Shown: in pieces, positions 50,548 to 58,977 of the stretch | How positions within the stretch are numbered: position 1 is the stretch's first letter | Layout: every line of letters begins with the position of its first letter | NCBI RefSeq assembly: GCF_019132845.1 | Contig: NZ_JAHSPR010000006.1 | Span: 62,001-126,000, forward strand | Direction of reading: 5' to 3' | Origin: Advenella alkanexedens | GTDB lineage: Bacteria > Pseudomonadota > Gammaproteobacteria > Burkholderiales > Burkholderiaceae_B | DNA: 64,000 bases | Notes under the pieces: generated by a model | Told to the model about the DNA's origin: nothing | The model's database searches: none | The model's input: the letters and a program-made list of their open reading frames with translations, nothing else | Translations under genes and position numbers: made by a program

Positions 50548-52629
50548 ATGAGTCATACACAAAACTCCAGGCTGTCCGCCTCTTTCAAACTGAACCGTTT
50601 GGCCAGTGCCATTTTGTTGGCAACGGCCGCCACCTCTTCTTACGCACAGGACAACAGCACCATTGATGACATGGCTGCTGTTGAGCTTGAGACCATCTTC
50701 GCCTCTGCCAGCAGTGTTGAAAGCGAAATTCGTGATGCGCCTGCCAGCGTCAGTGTGATTACCCGTAAGGAACTGGACCGTAAACCCACTGCCAGTATTG
50801 CCGAAGTGCTTGGCACGATTCCCGGTGTAACCGGTGGTTTTGCCCCTGCCGGTGCAGGTTCAAAAATCGCTTTTCGCGGCATGCCCGACAAATACACCCT
50901 GATTCTGGTTGACGGCAAACGTATCGGCGGCTCCAACCTGCTTGGACATCGCCCTGACACCATTCCCCAGGACCTTGACTGGCTGTCGCCCGATGCCATT
51001 GACAGAATCGAAGTCGTGCGCGGCGCCATGTCCACCCTGTACGGTTCTGAAGCCATGGGCGGGGTCATTAACATTATTACCCGCAAAATCGATAACGTCT
51101 GGAGCGGTTCACTCACGAACAGCCTGAGCGTGCCCGACTCTGGCAAATCCGGCGACACCAACTCTCACAGCTTTAATATTGGCGGCCCGATTACAGAAAG
51201 CCTGGGCATCCGGCTGGGCGGCAGCTATACCAACCGTGAACCCGATACAGGTCCCCGTGGTTCCAGTGGCTCGGCCAACCAGAACATGAATGCCAAACTC
51301 AACTGGCAACTGAATGAAAATCACAGCTTCTATCTGGATGGCTCCGTAGGGCGCAACAAGGCTGAAGAGTTCCCCGACCTGACGCAACGTGAAGCCCAAG
51401 ACGGCGTTACCAGTGAAATTTTTGGCTCTGACATGCGCCACACCTATTTTGGCATTGGGCACGAAGGCCGTTTCGGTGAAATCCGCACTAAACTGGATCT
51501 GTACGCCAACAGCTATGAGAACAAGGGCGAAGGCGATCAATTGGGCGCAAAATCCAAAGAACATGTTGCCGATTTCAAGGTTGACATGCCCTTTAGCACG
51601 GCTGGCGTGGAACACTGGCTAACCGTAGGTGCCCAATACAAACGGGAAGAAGTTGAAAACCCCAGCAATATTGGCAATATCCTTAGCGTCCTGCTGCCGG
51701 GTGGTGATACCATCACCGCCGATAAACACCCCAAAGGCTGGGCATGGTCACTGTTTGTTGAAGACCAGATTTTCCTGCGGGACGACCTGATCCTGACCTT
51801 GGGGGTACGTGGTGACAAGTCAGACGAATTTGATTTGCATGTCAGCCCGCGCGGATACCTGGTTTATCATCCTACCGAGTCATGGACCATCAAAGGTGGC
51901 GTTTCAAAAGGCTTTCGTGCCCCCAACCTGAAAGAGCGTTCTCTCACCTCTGGCACCTCTTCCATGGGCATGGGTTGTACTTCACTGCGTCCTTTGGGCT
52001 ATACCGGCGGCCAGTGCTACATGATTGGCAATCCAGACCTGAAACCTGAAGTCAGCACCAACTATGAGCTGGGTATTGCTTTTGACCAAGCCGGTTACTC
52101 GTTTGACCTGACCTACTTCCACAGCAAAATCAAAGATATGATCCAAAATGGCTTTCTGGGTAATATCAACGGCACCTGGTACACCCAGCAATTCAATATT
52201 GAAGAAGGAGAAACCGCCGGCCTGGAAGCCTCATTTGGCCTTCCCATTACAGACGGCTTAAGACTGAGCGGCAATGCCACTTACATGATCAAGTCCAAAA
52301 ACAAAACCACCGGTAGCTGGCTGAACATGACACCCAAATGGACCGCCAATGCCCTGCTTGACTGGCAAGCCACAGAAAAACTGTCCACCTATGCATCGGT
52401 ACAGTATATTGGCAAACAACTTTATACCCCACCCGTAGACTATACAGGGAGCAACCATTTTGCCTATGCAAACACCACACTTGATATCGGCGTTAACTAT
52501 GCCGTTAACAAAAACCTGACTTTGCGTGCCGGCATTCAAAACCTGACCAATAATATCGCCAGAACCGATGACGATTACGGTGACGGAAATGGTCGTACCT
52601 ACTACATGGGTGTGACTGCCCGCTTCTAA
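50548..52629 (+). CDS. TonB-dependent outer-membrane siderophore receptor
   Basis: 693 aa from ATG 50548 (a TTG at 50527 is less likely). Signal peptide of about 30 residues ending ATSSYA-QD. A TonB-box-like stretch (MAAVELETIFASAS) precedes the plug (about 55-170; DAPASVSVITRKEL, IDRIEVVRGAMSTLYGSEAM, GGVINIITRK). A 22-stranded barrel follows, with the RAPNLKERSL and NPDLKPEVSTNYELG motifs and a terminal phenylalanine (YMGVTARF). It resembles FepA/CirA/BfrD-type catecholate receptors, but ligand specificity cannot be read from sequence. The Fur box just upstream supports iron uptake. Confidence 0.92.
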   Translation: MSHTQNSRLSASFKLNRLASAILLATAATSSYAQDNSTIDDMAAVELETIFASASSVESEIRDAPASVSVITRKELDRKPTASIAEVLGTIPGVTGGFAPAGAGSKIAFRGMPDKYTLILVDGKRIGGSNLLGHRPDTIPQDLDWLSPDAIDRIEVVRGAMSTLYGSEAMGGVINIITRKIDNVWSGSLTNSLSVPDSGKSGDTNSHSFNIGGPITESLGIRLGGSYTNREPDTGPRGSSGSANQNMNAKLNWQLNENHSFYLDGSVGRNKAEEFPDLTQREAQDGVTSEIFGSDMRHTYFGIGHEGRFGEIRTKLDLYANSYENKGEGDQLGAKSKEHVADFKVDMPFSTAGVEHWLTVGAQYKREEVENPSNIGNILSVLLPGGDTITADKHPKGWAWSLFVEDQIFLRDDLILTLGVRGDKSDEFDLHVSPRGYLVYHPTESWTIKGGVSKGFRAPNLKERSLTSGTSSMGMGCTSLRPLGYTGGQCYMIGNPDLKPEVSTNYELGIAFDQAGYSFDLTYFHSKIKDMIQNGFLGNINGTWYTQQFNIEEGETAGLEASFGLPITDGLRLSGNATYMIKSKNKTTGSWLNMTPKWTANALLDWQATEKLSTYASVQYIGKQLYTPPVDYTGSNHFAYANTTLDIGVNYAVNKNLTLRAGIQNLTNNIARTDDDYGDGNGRTYYMGVTARF

Positions 52630-52733
52630 CCTTAAAACCGCTTTTACAACCGGGAACTTCGGATATGCCCCCGAGGTTCCCCTTGTTTTTAGCGATATGT
52701 TTTCCTACTTCACAACCCATCAAGAAGCCAATA

Positions 52734-54035
52734 ATGCAACACCGTGACGGTTATATCATTGATGTTTCCTATCCTCTTCATTTTCACAAGGAAATGCAGC
52801 CGATATGGCTATGCCACACCATACAGACATTAGGCTGTGCCGTTCCGGATATCAGTAAACCTTACCGCTATTGCGAGTTGGGCTGTGGGCCTGGCCTCAA
52901 CCTGCTGGTTGCCGCGGCCTGCAACCCTGCCGGACAATTCACCGGCATTGATTTCAACAAAAAGCATATTGCCAGCGCCCAGGCATTGGCAAAAACGCTG
53001 AACATTGAAAACATCCGTTTTATTGAAGCCAGTTTCGATGATTTTGCCGCAAACAATAGCGGAAAATTTGATTTTATCGTCAGCCACGGCACATGGTCAT
53101 GGCTGCCACCCAAGGCCCAGGCCGGCATTCTTCAACTGATTTACCAATCACTTGAGCCGCAAGGCCTGGTGTACCTGCACTACATGTGTTACCCCGGTGC
53201 CGCCCGCCTGACTGCCCTGCAAAAAGTGCTTTATGAGGCCGCCAAAATAACCAAGGGCGATTCGGTACAAGGCATCCAGAACGGCATGACACTGCTGCGC
53301 ACATTGGCCAACAAAGGGGCAGGCCTGTTCGTGGACAACCCCGAAATCCAAAAAGAATTGCAAGCACTTGAAAAAGAATTGCCTGCCTATCTGGCACACG
53401 AGTTCCTGACTGATTACTGGCACCCCCAACATTCTGCCGACCTGCACCGTATTATCAGCCAGACAGGAGTCAGCTTCATCGGCAGCGCCAATGGCTTTGA
53501 GAATATGGATACCCTGTCTATCCCTGGCAATCTCCAACCAATCCTGAAAAACCTGCCCGGCCAGGCACTGCGGGAAACCGTCAAGGATATGGCTCGCAAC
53601 CAGCACCAGCGGCAGGATGTTTTTCAATCAAGCCCCCAGACACTGGATGTTGAAAAACACCTCGACCTGATGGACAAAACCGTTTTCAAGGCACTGCCCA
53701 ACATGCCTGCACCGGGTTCACTTGAATTCAAAACCCCGATTGGCATCATTCCCGGGCCTGCGGATTTATTTTCACCCTTGCTGACCGCCTTGAAAAAAGG
53801 CCCACAGTCCTTTCAGGCATTACGCCAGCTGGCTCCATTCCAGGCAGAGCCGGGCCTGCTGCTACAGGCCCTGGCCATGTTAATGTGGGCCGATTATGCC
53901 CACCCCATCCGCCCTGAACAGCAGCCAACGCCTGCTGCGGCAAACCTGCAAGCCTGGTTGAACAGTCAACAACTGCCTTTGCGGCTATTGCCCGAATGCG
54001 GCACGGCAAGCATGACGCAGACCAGCCAGCATTAG
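52734..54035 (+). CDS. Class I methyltransferase with C-terminal methyltransferase-regulatory domain
   Basis: 433 aa from ATG 52734; an ATG at 52665 would add 23 residues and is less likely. SAM motif YRYCELGCGPGLNLL at about residue 48 and FTGIDFNKKHI after it are typical of the fold. DFIVSHGTWSWLPP sits at motif IV. The C-terminal half (about 220-400) matches the pattern of the methyltransferase regulatory domain found in related proteins, with an LLLQALAMLMW winged-helix-like block. Substrate unknown. It follows the TonB receptor and precedes the P-loop protein in the same direction. Confidence 0.82.
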   Translation: MQHRDGYIIDVSYPLHFHKEMQPIWLCHTIQTLGCAVPDISKPYRYCELGCGPGLNLLVAAACNPAGQFTGIDFNKKHIASAQALAKTLNIENIRFIEASFDDFAANNSGKFDFIVSHGTWSWLPPKAQAGILQLIYQSLEPQGLVYLHYMCYPGAARLTALQKVLYEAAKITKGDSVQGIQNGMTLLRTLANKGAGLFVDNPEIQKELQALEKELPAYLAHEFLTDYWHPQHSADLHRIISQTGVSFIGSANGFENMDTLSIPGNLQPILKNLPGQALRETVKDMARNQHQRQDVFQSSPQTLDVEKHLDLMDKTVFKALPNMPAPGSLEFKTPIGIIPGPADLFSPLLTALKKGPQSFQALRQLAPFQAEPGLLLQALAMLMWADYAHPIRPEQQPTPAAANLQAWLNSQQLPLRLLPECGTASMTQTSQH

Positions 54036-54146
54036 CCGTATTGGCAAATTCATCAGCACATCAAGCTGCAAGACTTATAATTGCTTTTGACCGGTACAAA
54101 TTGCCGGATTATTGAACATTTACACTGTCTTGCTTAAAGGAGACTC

Positions 54147-54773
54147 ATGTCTGCCCCTTGCGCGCTTTTCATTCTGGGTCATGCCGGTACCGGAAAATCG
54201 GTACTGACCACTCGTTTTATCCAGCGACAGCTGCAACAACAACGCACATGGTGCGTTCTTGACAAAGATACCGTCGGCGAATACTGGACTGGCCCTTTCC
54301 TGGAGGCTTTCGGCCAGGACCCGAATGACCGGGACAGCCCTTTTTTCAAGGAAAAAATACGTGACCTGCAATATAAAAGCACCCTGCTGATTGGCAAAGA
54401 ACAACTGGAACTGGGCCTAAATGTGGTATTTCCCGGGCCCTGGAGCCGGGAACTGGCTTCAGGTGCCCTGTTTTCCGCGCAAGCCTTGGGCCTGCCGGCC
54501 AATACAAGCCTGCGTCATGTCTGGCTTGACCTGCCCCACCCGGTTCGTAAAGCACGCATCATTCAGCGGGCAGACCCGCGTGACCATTGGAAGCTGCAAA
54601 ATTGGGAAGCCTATATTCAGTCATTAAAAAAACCGCCAGCGGTTGAACAGGGAAAAATACCGGTACTTGATGCCAGTGCTTCACCCGATGCGCTTTTGAA
54701 TACACTGGAAACCTTGCTGCAAAACCCGCCGGGCAACCTGACACCCCGGGACACGGTTATGCAAAAAACATAA
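54147..54773 (+). CDS. P-loop ATP-binding protein (AAA_33/kinase-like)
   Basis: 208 aa. Walker A LFILGHAGTGKSVLT begins at residue 7; no obvious Walker B beyond NVVFPGPW, but HVWLDLPHPVRKARIIQRAD resembles the lid Arg region of small-molecule kinases. GGAG precedes the ATG by 5 bases. 111 bp separate it from the methyltransferase. The phosphoryl acceptor is unknown; it is a soluble cytoplasmic protein. Confidence 0.7.
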   Translation: MSAPCALFILGHAGTGKSVLTTRFIQRQLQQQRTWCVLDKDTVGEYWTGPFLEAFGQDPNDRDSPFFKEKIRDLQYKSTLLIGKEQLELGLNVVFPGPWSRELASGALFSAQALGLPANTSLRHVWLDLPHPVRKARIIQRADPRDHWKLQNWEAYIQSLKKPPAVEQGKIPVLDASASPDALLNTLETLLQNPPGNLTPRDTVMQKT

Positions 54774-54787
54774 CTGGCCCTTACCCC

Positions 54788-55717
54788 TTAATACCCAGAC
54801 ATAAACACAGCAGGGGCAGACTGCATTTGAGCCCATTGGCGCGGCGACATGCCAAAACGCTGGCTAAAAGCCCTTGATAGAGAAGAAGCGCTGGAAAATT
54901 CCAGCTCCATCGCTATCAGCTTAAGCGGACGCTTGTCCCTGATCATGGTGCACGCCAGCGTCAGCCGCCAATCGGCCAGATAAGCAGCGGGCGTCATACC
55001 AGTCACCTGCCTGAAAGCAGCGGCAAATGCGCTGCGTGACATGGCGGCCGTTTGCGCCATAGACGCCAGTGACCAAGGCTTGCCGGGTGACTGATGCAAG
55101 GCAACCAGTGTTTTTGCCAACCGGGCATCTGCCAACCCCAGAATCAATCCACGGGAAACACCTACTTTATGGGGGTGGTCCAGGATCCAGCGTAACAACT
55201 GGATCAAAACCACCTCAAAAAGACGATTGGCAATCAAGCGGGAACCACAATGCATTTTTTCAGTTTCAGCGAACAGCAAATCAAGGGCAGGCTGTAAACC
55301 GGCCACTTCCCGCAAGGGCACCCAGACTACAGGCGGTAAGGCAGCCACAAACGGATTTCGCTCTCCGCCATCAAAATCCAAAGTGGCGCAAGTGAAATCA
55401 GACCCTTCTTCGGGCGGATTGACAAACACATGAGCCAGGGGCCGCGTATACAGCAGCAAGGACGGCTCATTCAGCGCCAATACGGGCTCCACCCCCTGCA
55501 TGGCAGGATGCCTTACCTGCATGCTTCCCCTGCGCAGGACATGCAGAAACGCTCTCCCGGGTATCGCATCAAACGTATTGGTGCCACACAAGAGACCCGA
55601 ATGGAACAAGCTGGCCTGCACCCTGAAGTGCGCCAGCAATCCCGACAGGCGATCAACAGAAGGCGCTGGGCTCTGATGCTGCAAACTGGACGATAAGTTA
55701 ACTTTTCTGGATTTCAT
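54788..55717 (-). CDS. AraC family transcriptional regulator
   Basis: 309 aa from ATG 55717 (AGGTGGC just before it; the frame extends to 55768). N-terminal cupin-type sensor domain (about 15-185, AraC-binding-like cupin_6 group). The C-terminal DNA-binding domain (about 205-300) has two helix-turn-helix motifs: WSLASMAQTAAMSRSAFAAA and LKLIAMELEFSSASSLSRAF, ending FGMSPRQW. It is divergent from the protoglobin-redoxin pair across an 83-bp spacer, the usual layout for control of the neighbouring operon. Confidence 0.9.
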   Translation of the reverse strand: MKSRKVNLSSSLQHQSPAPSVDRLSGLLAHFRVQASLFHSGLLCGTNTFDAIPGRAFLHVLRRGSMQVRHPAMQGVEPVLALNEPSLLLYTRPLAHVFVNPPEEGSDFTCATLDFDGGERNPFVAALPPVVWVPLREVAGLQPALDLLFAETEKMHCGSRLIANRLFEVVLIQLLRWILDHPHKVGVSRGLILGLADARLAKTLVALHQSPGKPWSLASMAQTAAMSRSAFAAAFRQVTGMTPAAYLADWRLTLACTMIRDKRPLKLIAMELEFSSASSLSRAFSQRFGMSPRQWAQMQSAPAVFMSGY

Positions 55718-55800
55718 GCCACCTATTATCCAGAACAAAGGCGCATCATACAAGCAACCGTGATTCAAACGCCGTATAAATTACACGCCAGGAGACCGTC

Positions 55801-56457
55801 ATGAAACCCTTTCAATTCATTCTGCTTAGTGCCACCGCCGGCATCATTCAGTCATCAACAGCTGCCGCCCAAGAAGCAATTCCCGGTTATGCCTATGGAC
55901 AGCCAACACTTGCCCAGGCCCCCTACACGGCGAGCGATCTGGCAGCACTGCAAAAAACCATGCTTTTTAGCGATGAAGACATTCAGGCATTGCGGCAAAG
56001 CAAAGCGATCCTGGCTGACCAGACCGATGCCATTCTGGATGTCTGGTACGGTTTTGTGGCCTCCACCCCGGAGCTGCTGGTTTATTTCAGTGATGCCAAA
56101 ACCGGACAGGCAGACCCTGCCTATCTGGCCGCCGTGCGCAAGCGTTTTGCCCAATGGATTCTGGATACGGCAGACGCCCGGTTTGACCAGGACTGGCTGA
56201 ACTGGCAATATGAAATCGGCCTGCGCCATACCCACCACAAGAAAAACAAAACCGATGGTGCCAGCAGCGTTCCACAGGTACACTTTAGATATTTGGTTGG
56301 GTTAACCATCCCCATTACCACCACCCTTAAACCATTCCTGGGTAATAAGGGCGCCTCTGCCGAAGAAGTTGAAAAAATGCATGCGGCCTGGGTCAAGGCG
56401 GTTTTATTGCAGGTCATCCTCTGGAGCCAGCCCTACATCAGGGAAGGCGCTTTCTGA
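55801..56457 (+). CDS. Protoglobin-domain protein with N-terminal signal peptide
   Basis: 218 aa. Residues 1-23 (MKPFQFILLSATAGIIQSST, AAA-QE) form a clear cleavable signal. The rest matches the protoglobin family: IPGYAYG, DQTDAILDVWYGFVASTPEL, and the heme-pocket block YEIGLRHTHHKKNKTDG (proximal His candidates about 145-148), VHFRYLVGL. Usual family members start near IPGYAYG and are cytoplasmic. AGGAG lies 6 bases before ATG 55801, so the leader appears to be translated. Likely a periplasmic heme protein binding O2, NO or CO. Followed 13 bp later by a redoxin gene. Confidence 0.85.
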   Translation: MKPFQFILLSATAGIIQSSTAAAQEAIPGYAYGQPTLAQAPYTASDLAALQKTMLFSDEDIQALRQSKAILADQTDAILDVWYGFVASTPELLVYFSDAKTGQADPAYLAAVRKRFAQWILDTADARFDQDWLNWQYEIGLRHTHHKKNKTDGASSVPQVHFRYLVGLTIPITTTLKPFLGNKGASAEEVEKMHAAWVKAVLLQVILWSQPYIREGAF

Positions 56458-56470
56458 ACAGGGCAACGGT

Positions 56471-56953
56471 ATGAACAAAAGTTATTTTCCAATCCAGGAA
56501 TGGCATGTATCGCAGTGGTTCAATACACCGCAACCACTGCAACTGGCCGACCTGCGCGGTCATGTCGTGATGATTCACACCTTCCAGATGCTATGCCCGG
56601 GTTGCGTGCTGCATGCCATTCCACAAGCGGCAAAAGTACACCAGGCCCTGGCTGCCGAAGGCTTGAAAGTGATTGGCCTGCACACGGTTTTTGAACATCA
56701 CGAGGCCATGCAGCCACATGCCCTTGAAGCCTTCATTCACGAATTCCGCCTGCGCTTTCCCATTGGTGTAGATGCCCCCTCTACCCACAACCCGATTCCA
56801 CAAACCATGGCGCAATGGGGCTTGCAAGGCACCCCAAGCCTACTTATCCTGGATAAACAGGGGCATGTCCGGCTAAACCATTTCGGCCAGATTGATGACC
56901 TGGTTTTAGGAGCCACGCTGGGACGCTTGCTGGCCGAGAATATAGAAAACTAA
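56471..56953 (+). CDS. Redoxin/TlpA-like thiol-disulfide protein
   Basis: 160 aa from ATG 56471. Thioredoxin fold with LCPGCVLHAIPQAAK (CxxC, about residue 45), the second half with GTPSLLILDKQGHVRLN (cis-Pro site GTPS). No signal peptide, so apparently cytoplasmic, unlike the upstream protoglobin. AGGGCAACGGT precedes the start. Probably co-transcribed with the protoglobin gene (13 bp gap). Peroxide or disulfide reduction is plausible; not proven. Confidence 0.8.
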   Translation: MNKSYFPIQEWHVSQWFNTPQPLQLADLRGHVVMIHTFQMLCPGCVLHAIPQAAKVHQALAAEGLKVIGLHTVFEHHEAMQPHALEAFIHEFRLRFPIGVDAPSTHNPIPQTMAQWGLQGTPSLLILDKQGHVRLNHFGQIDDLVLGATLGRLLAENIEN

Positions 56954-57017
56954 TGGCTATGGGAAATTAATAGTTTAAACAGGTTAAAGTTATTCACGGA
57001 CTGTTTATCCACAACCA

Positions 57018-57851
57018 TCAACCTGTCAGTCTTGCCCGCCCGGCCAGCCGGGCGGCCGTCAAATGATAGGCGGCATCAATGATCCGGTTGCGATAGCTGG
57101 CATTGCCTTCCTGCGGTTGCAAATTCCCGTAGGCAATTTCACCTGCGATACCCATACACAACACCCCTGCCAGCGCAGCAAAAAAGGCATCGTCGGTCAC
57201 TGACAGAAAAGCCCCCACAAGGGAACTGCACATGCAGCCCGTCCCGGTTACCCGCGCCATTTCAGGCCGGCCATTTTCTATAAAACAGGTACGCTTGCCA
57301 TCAGAAACAATATCAACCGCCCCCGTCACCGCAAGCGTTGTGTTCAGTTTACGGGCGGTATTTTCAATAAATATCCGTGTTTCCTGTTGAAGCGCATTAC
57401 CGTCAAACACCGCCGTAGCATCAACCCCCCGGGTTTTTTCATCCAGTCCGGCCAATACCCGTATTTCTGACAGATTGCCGCGAATGACAGAAAAGCGGGC
57501 CTGCTGCAACAATTGACGTACCGTTTCTGTCCGGTAGGGCGTGGCCCCCGCCCCCACCGGATCCAGGACCAGCGGGATTCCTTTTGCATTGGCCTGTTTG
57601 GCGGCGGCGTGCATGGCAGCCACCGTTGCCTCATTCAAGGTGCCCGTATTAATGACCAGGGCAGCGGCAATTGACACCATATCCCTGACTTCATGAATGC
57701 TGTCCGCCATGACCGGCGAAGCCCCGATGGCCAGGGTCATGTTGGCGCAGTCATTCACCGTCACATAATTGGTAATATGATGAACCAGTGGGGTACTGGC
57801 ACGGACCTTGTCCAGTAAAGTTCCAATGTCGGTTTTCAGCTGATGCCGCAT
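57018..57851 (-). CDS. thiM: Hydroxyethylthiazole kinase
   Basis: 277 aa from ATG 57851 (GGAGAAAA upstream; the TTG at 57872 is less likely). It phosphorylates the thiazole alcohol of thiamine in salvage. Seen: VHHITNYVTVNDCANMTLAI near the N-terminus, the thiazole-binding loop PVMADSIHEV, LDPVGAGATPYRT, IRGNLSEI, and the catalytic Cys/Gly region ARVTGTGCMCSSLVGAF. No thiD or thiE is adjacent, and no thi-box is visible upstream. Confidence 0.95.
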   Translation of the reverse strand: MRHQLKTDIGTLLDKVRASTPLVHHITNYVTVNDCANMTLAIGASPVMADSIHEVRDMVSIAAALVINTGTLNEATVAAMHAAAKQANAKGIPLVLDPVGAGATPYRTETVRQLLQQARFSVIRGNLSEIRVLAGLDEKTRGVDATAVFDGNALQQETRIFIENTARKLNTTLAVTGAVDIVSDGKRTCFIENGRPEMARVTGTGCMCSSLVGAFLSVTDDAFFAALAGVLCMGIAGEIAYGNLQPQEGNASYRNRIIDAAYHLTAARLAGRARLTG

Positions 57852-57946
57852 TTTTTCTCCGGATACGCACAAAATAAGGCCTGTTTAATACAAGCCTTAT
57901 TTTACTACTGTACAAAAAATATCCGTCAATATCCATACAACCCGGT

Positions 57947-58546
57947 TTACGTCTTGCGGGCAATAAACTGAACCACGGCTCCCTTGCCGGTATGAAGCTT
58001 ACCTTCATGAATGTCCCGTACACACTCCTTGCTGACAAGAAGTGAATATGACGCAAACGCCTGTTCCAGCTCTTCTTTGCTTACCAGCATGTCTACATTA
58101 CCAGGGCCACCGGTTCGGTACTCAAGCTGCTCAGGCGTATACAGTTCAGCCAGCAGAACGCCTTCAGGCTTGAGTGTTTTACGGATTTGCTCATACAGAA
58201 AAGGCCGGTTTGCCGAAGGCAAATGACAAAAAACCATGATAACCGCATCATATTCAGCCTCGGGTAACTCATGAGTCGTGAGATCGGCATGAATCGTGTG
58301 TACCCGGGTCTGCTTCAGGGCAGCCAGCTGGCGGGTTTTATCAAGGCCGGCCTGCGCATAATCCAGTGCCCAGACCTGATTGCCCTGTTGGGCCAGAAAA
58401 ACCGCATTGCGCCCTTCCCCCTCGCCAAGACATAAAATCTTTTGAGGCATTGCCAGCGTATTGAACAAATCCCTGTTCTCTTTCAGGAAATCATTGGGTT
58501 CAGTACCGTATACGTACTCTTCACCTGAAAAACGCTCATTCCACAT
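57947..58546 (-). CDS. TehB-like SAM-dependent methyltransferase
   Basis: 199 aa from ATG 58546 (MWNERFSGEEYVYGTEPNDF); the upstream frame to 58615 lacks homology. Motif I is ILCLGEGEGRNAVFLAQQG, motif II VWALDYAQAG, and YDAVIMVFCHLP follows at motif IV. This subgroup resembles tellurite-resistance TehB and thiopurine-type methyltransferases; tellurite or thiol methylation is possible but unproven. A single-gene unit between thiM and the TerC riboswitch region. Confidence 0.85.
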   Translation of the reverse strand: MWNERFSGEEYVYGTEPNDFLKENRDLFNTLAMPQKILCLGEGEGRNAVFLAQQGNQVWALDYAQAGLDKTRQLAALKQTRVHTIHADLTTHELPEAEYDAVIMVFCHLPSANRPFLYEQIRKTLKPEGVLLAELYTPEQLEYRTGGPGNVDMLVSKEELEQAFASYSLLVSKECVRDIHEGKLHTGKGAVVQFIARKT

Positions 58547-58661
58547 GCAAACTCCCGATCCAATTAAACTGCCAATTATCGTAACATGTATTTCGCGTTC
58601 ACCATTCAGCAACATTCATTAATAACGACACGGGGTTTACCATGATTTATGCAATTACTTC

Positions 58662-58689
58662 TTGACTTCGCTCAAGCTTCCCATATAAT
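58662..58689 (+). promoter_or_regulatory. Sigma-70 promoter of the TerC gene
   Basis: TTGACT (58662-58667) and a perfect TATAAT (58684-58689), 16 bp apart. The predicted transcription start near 58696 is the 5' edge of the riboswitch. Confidence 0.85.
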
Positions 58690-58694
58690 TACGC

Positions 58695-58834
58695 AAATCA
58701 AGGGGAGTAGCTTTCTTCCGCCGCATCGTCATTTCGATTGTTTGTCTATAACGCAAGCGTCCGGTGCCCGGGCAACATGCCAAATGTTGCAAGCAAGACC
58801 TTGCCATTACGGGCAAGGTACGTCTTCTCTATTT
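58695..58834 (+). ncRNA. yybP-ykoY (manganese) riboswitch
   Basis: The conserved elements are in order: AAGGGGAGTAGC (58700-58711), CCGCATCGTCAT, a variable arm, CAAGACCTTGCC (58794-58805), and GGGCAAGGTACGTCTTC (58811-58827). The two last segments pair through CCTTGCC/GGCAAGG. This architecture is that of the yybP-ykoY family, which senses Mn2+ in E. coli and Bacillus. Ahead of a TerC gene it is in its classical context. It starts close to the predicted transcription start and is followed by a terminator hairpin. Confidence 0.92.
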
Positions 58835-58839
58835 AAGAT

Positions 58840-58880
58840 GGCCTGTGTCCTGATGGATCAGGCCTTTTTGTTTTTTTTGT
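58840..58880 (+). terminator. Riboswitch expression-platform terminator
   Basis: GGCCTG (58840-58845) pairs with CAGGCC (58859-58864), then TTTTTGTTTTTTTT. It lies 13 bp after the aptamer and about 100 bp before the TerC start, so ligand control is probably by termination/antitermination; metal would favour read-through. Confidence 0.85.
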
Positions 58881-58977
58881 CCGGTACATTCCCCTTTTAT
58901 TCATAAGGAAACCGCTCAAAAAGACTCAAGCCAGATCCGTTTCTCTTTCCAATTTCTGTTATTTCAAAGGGTAACTG

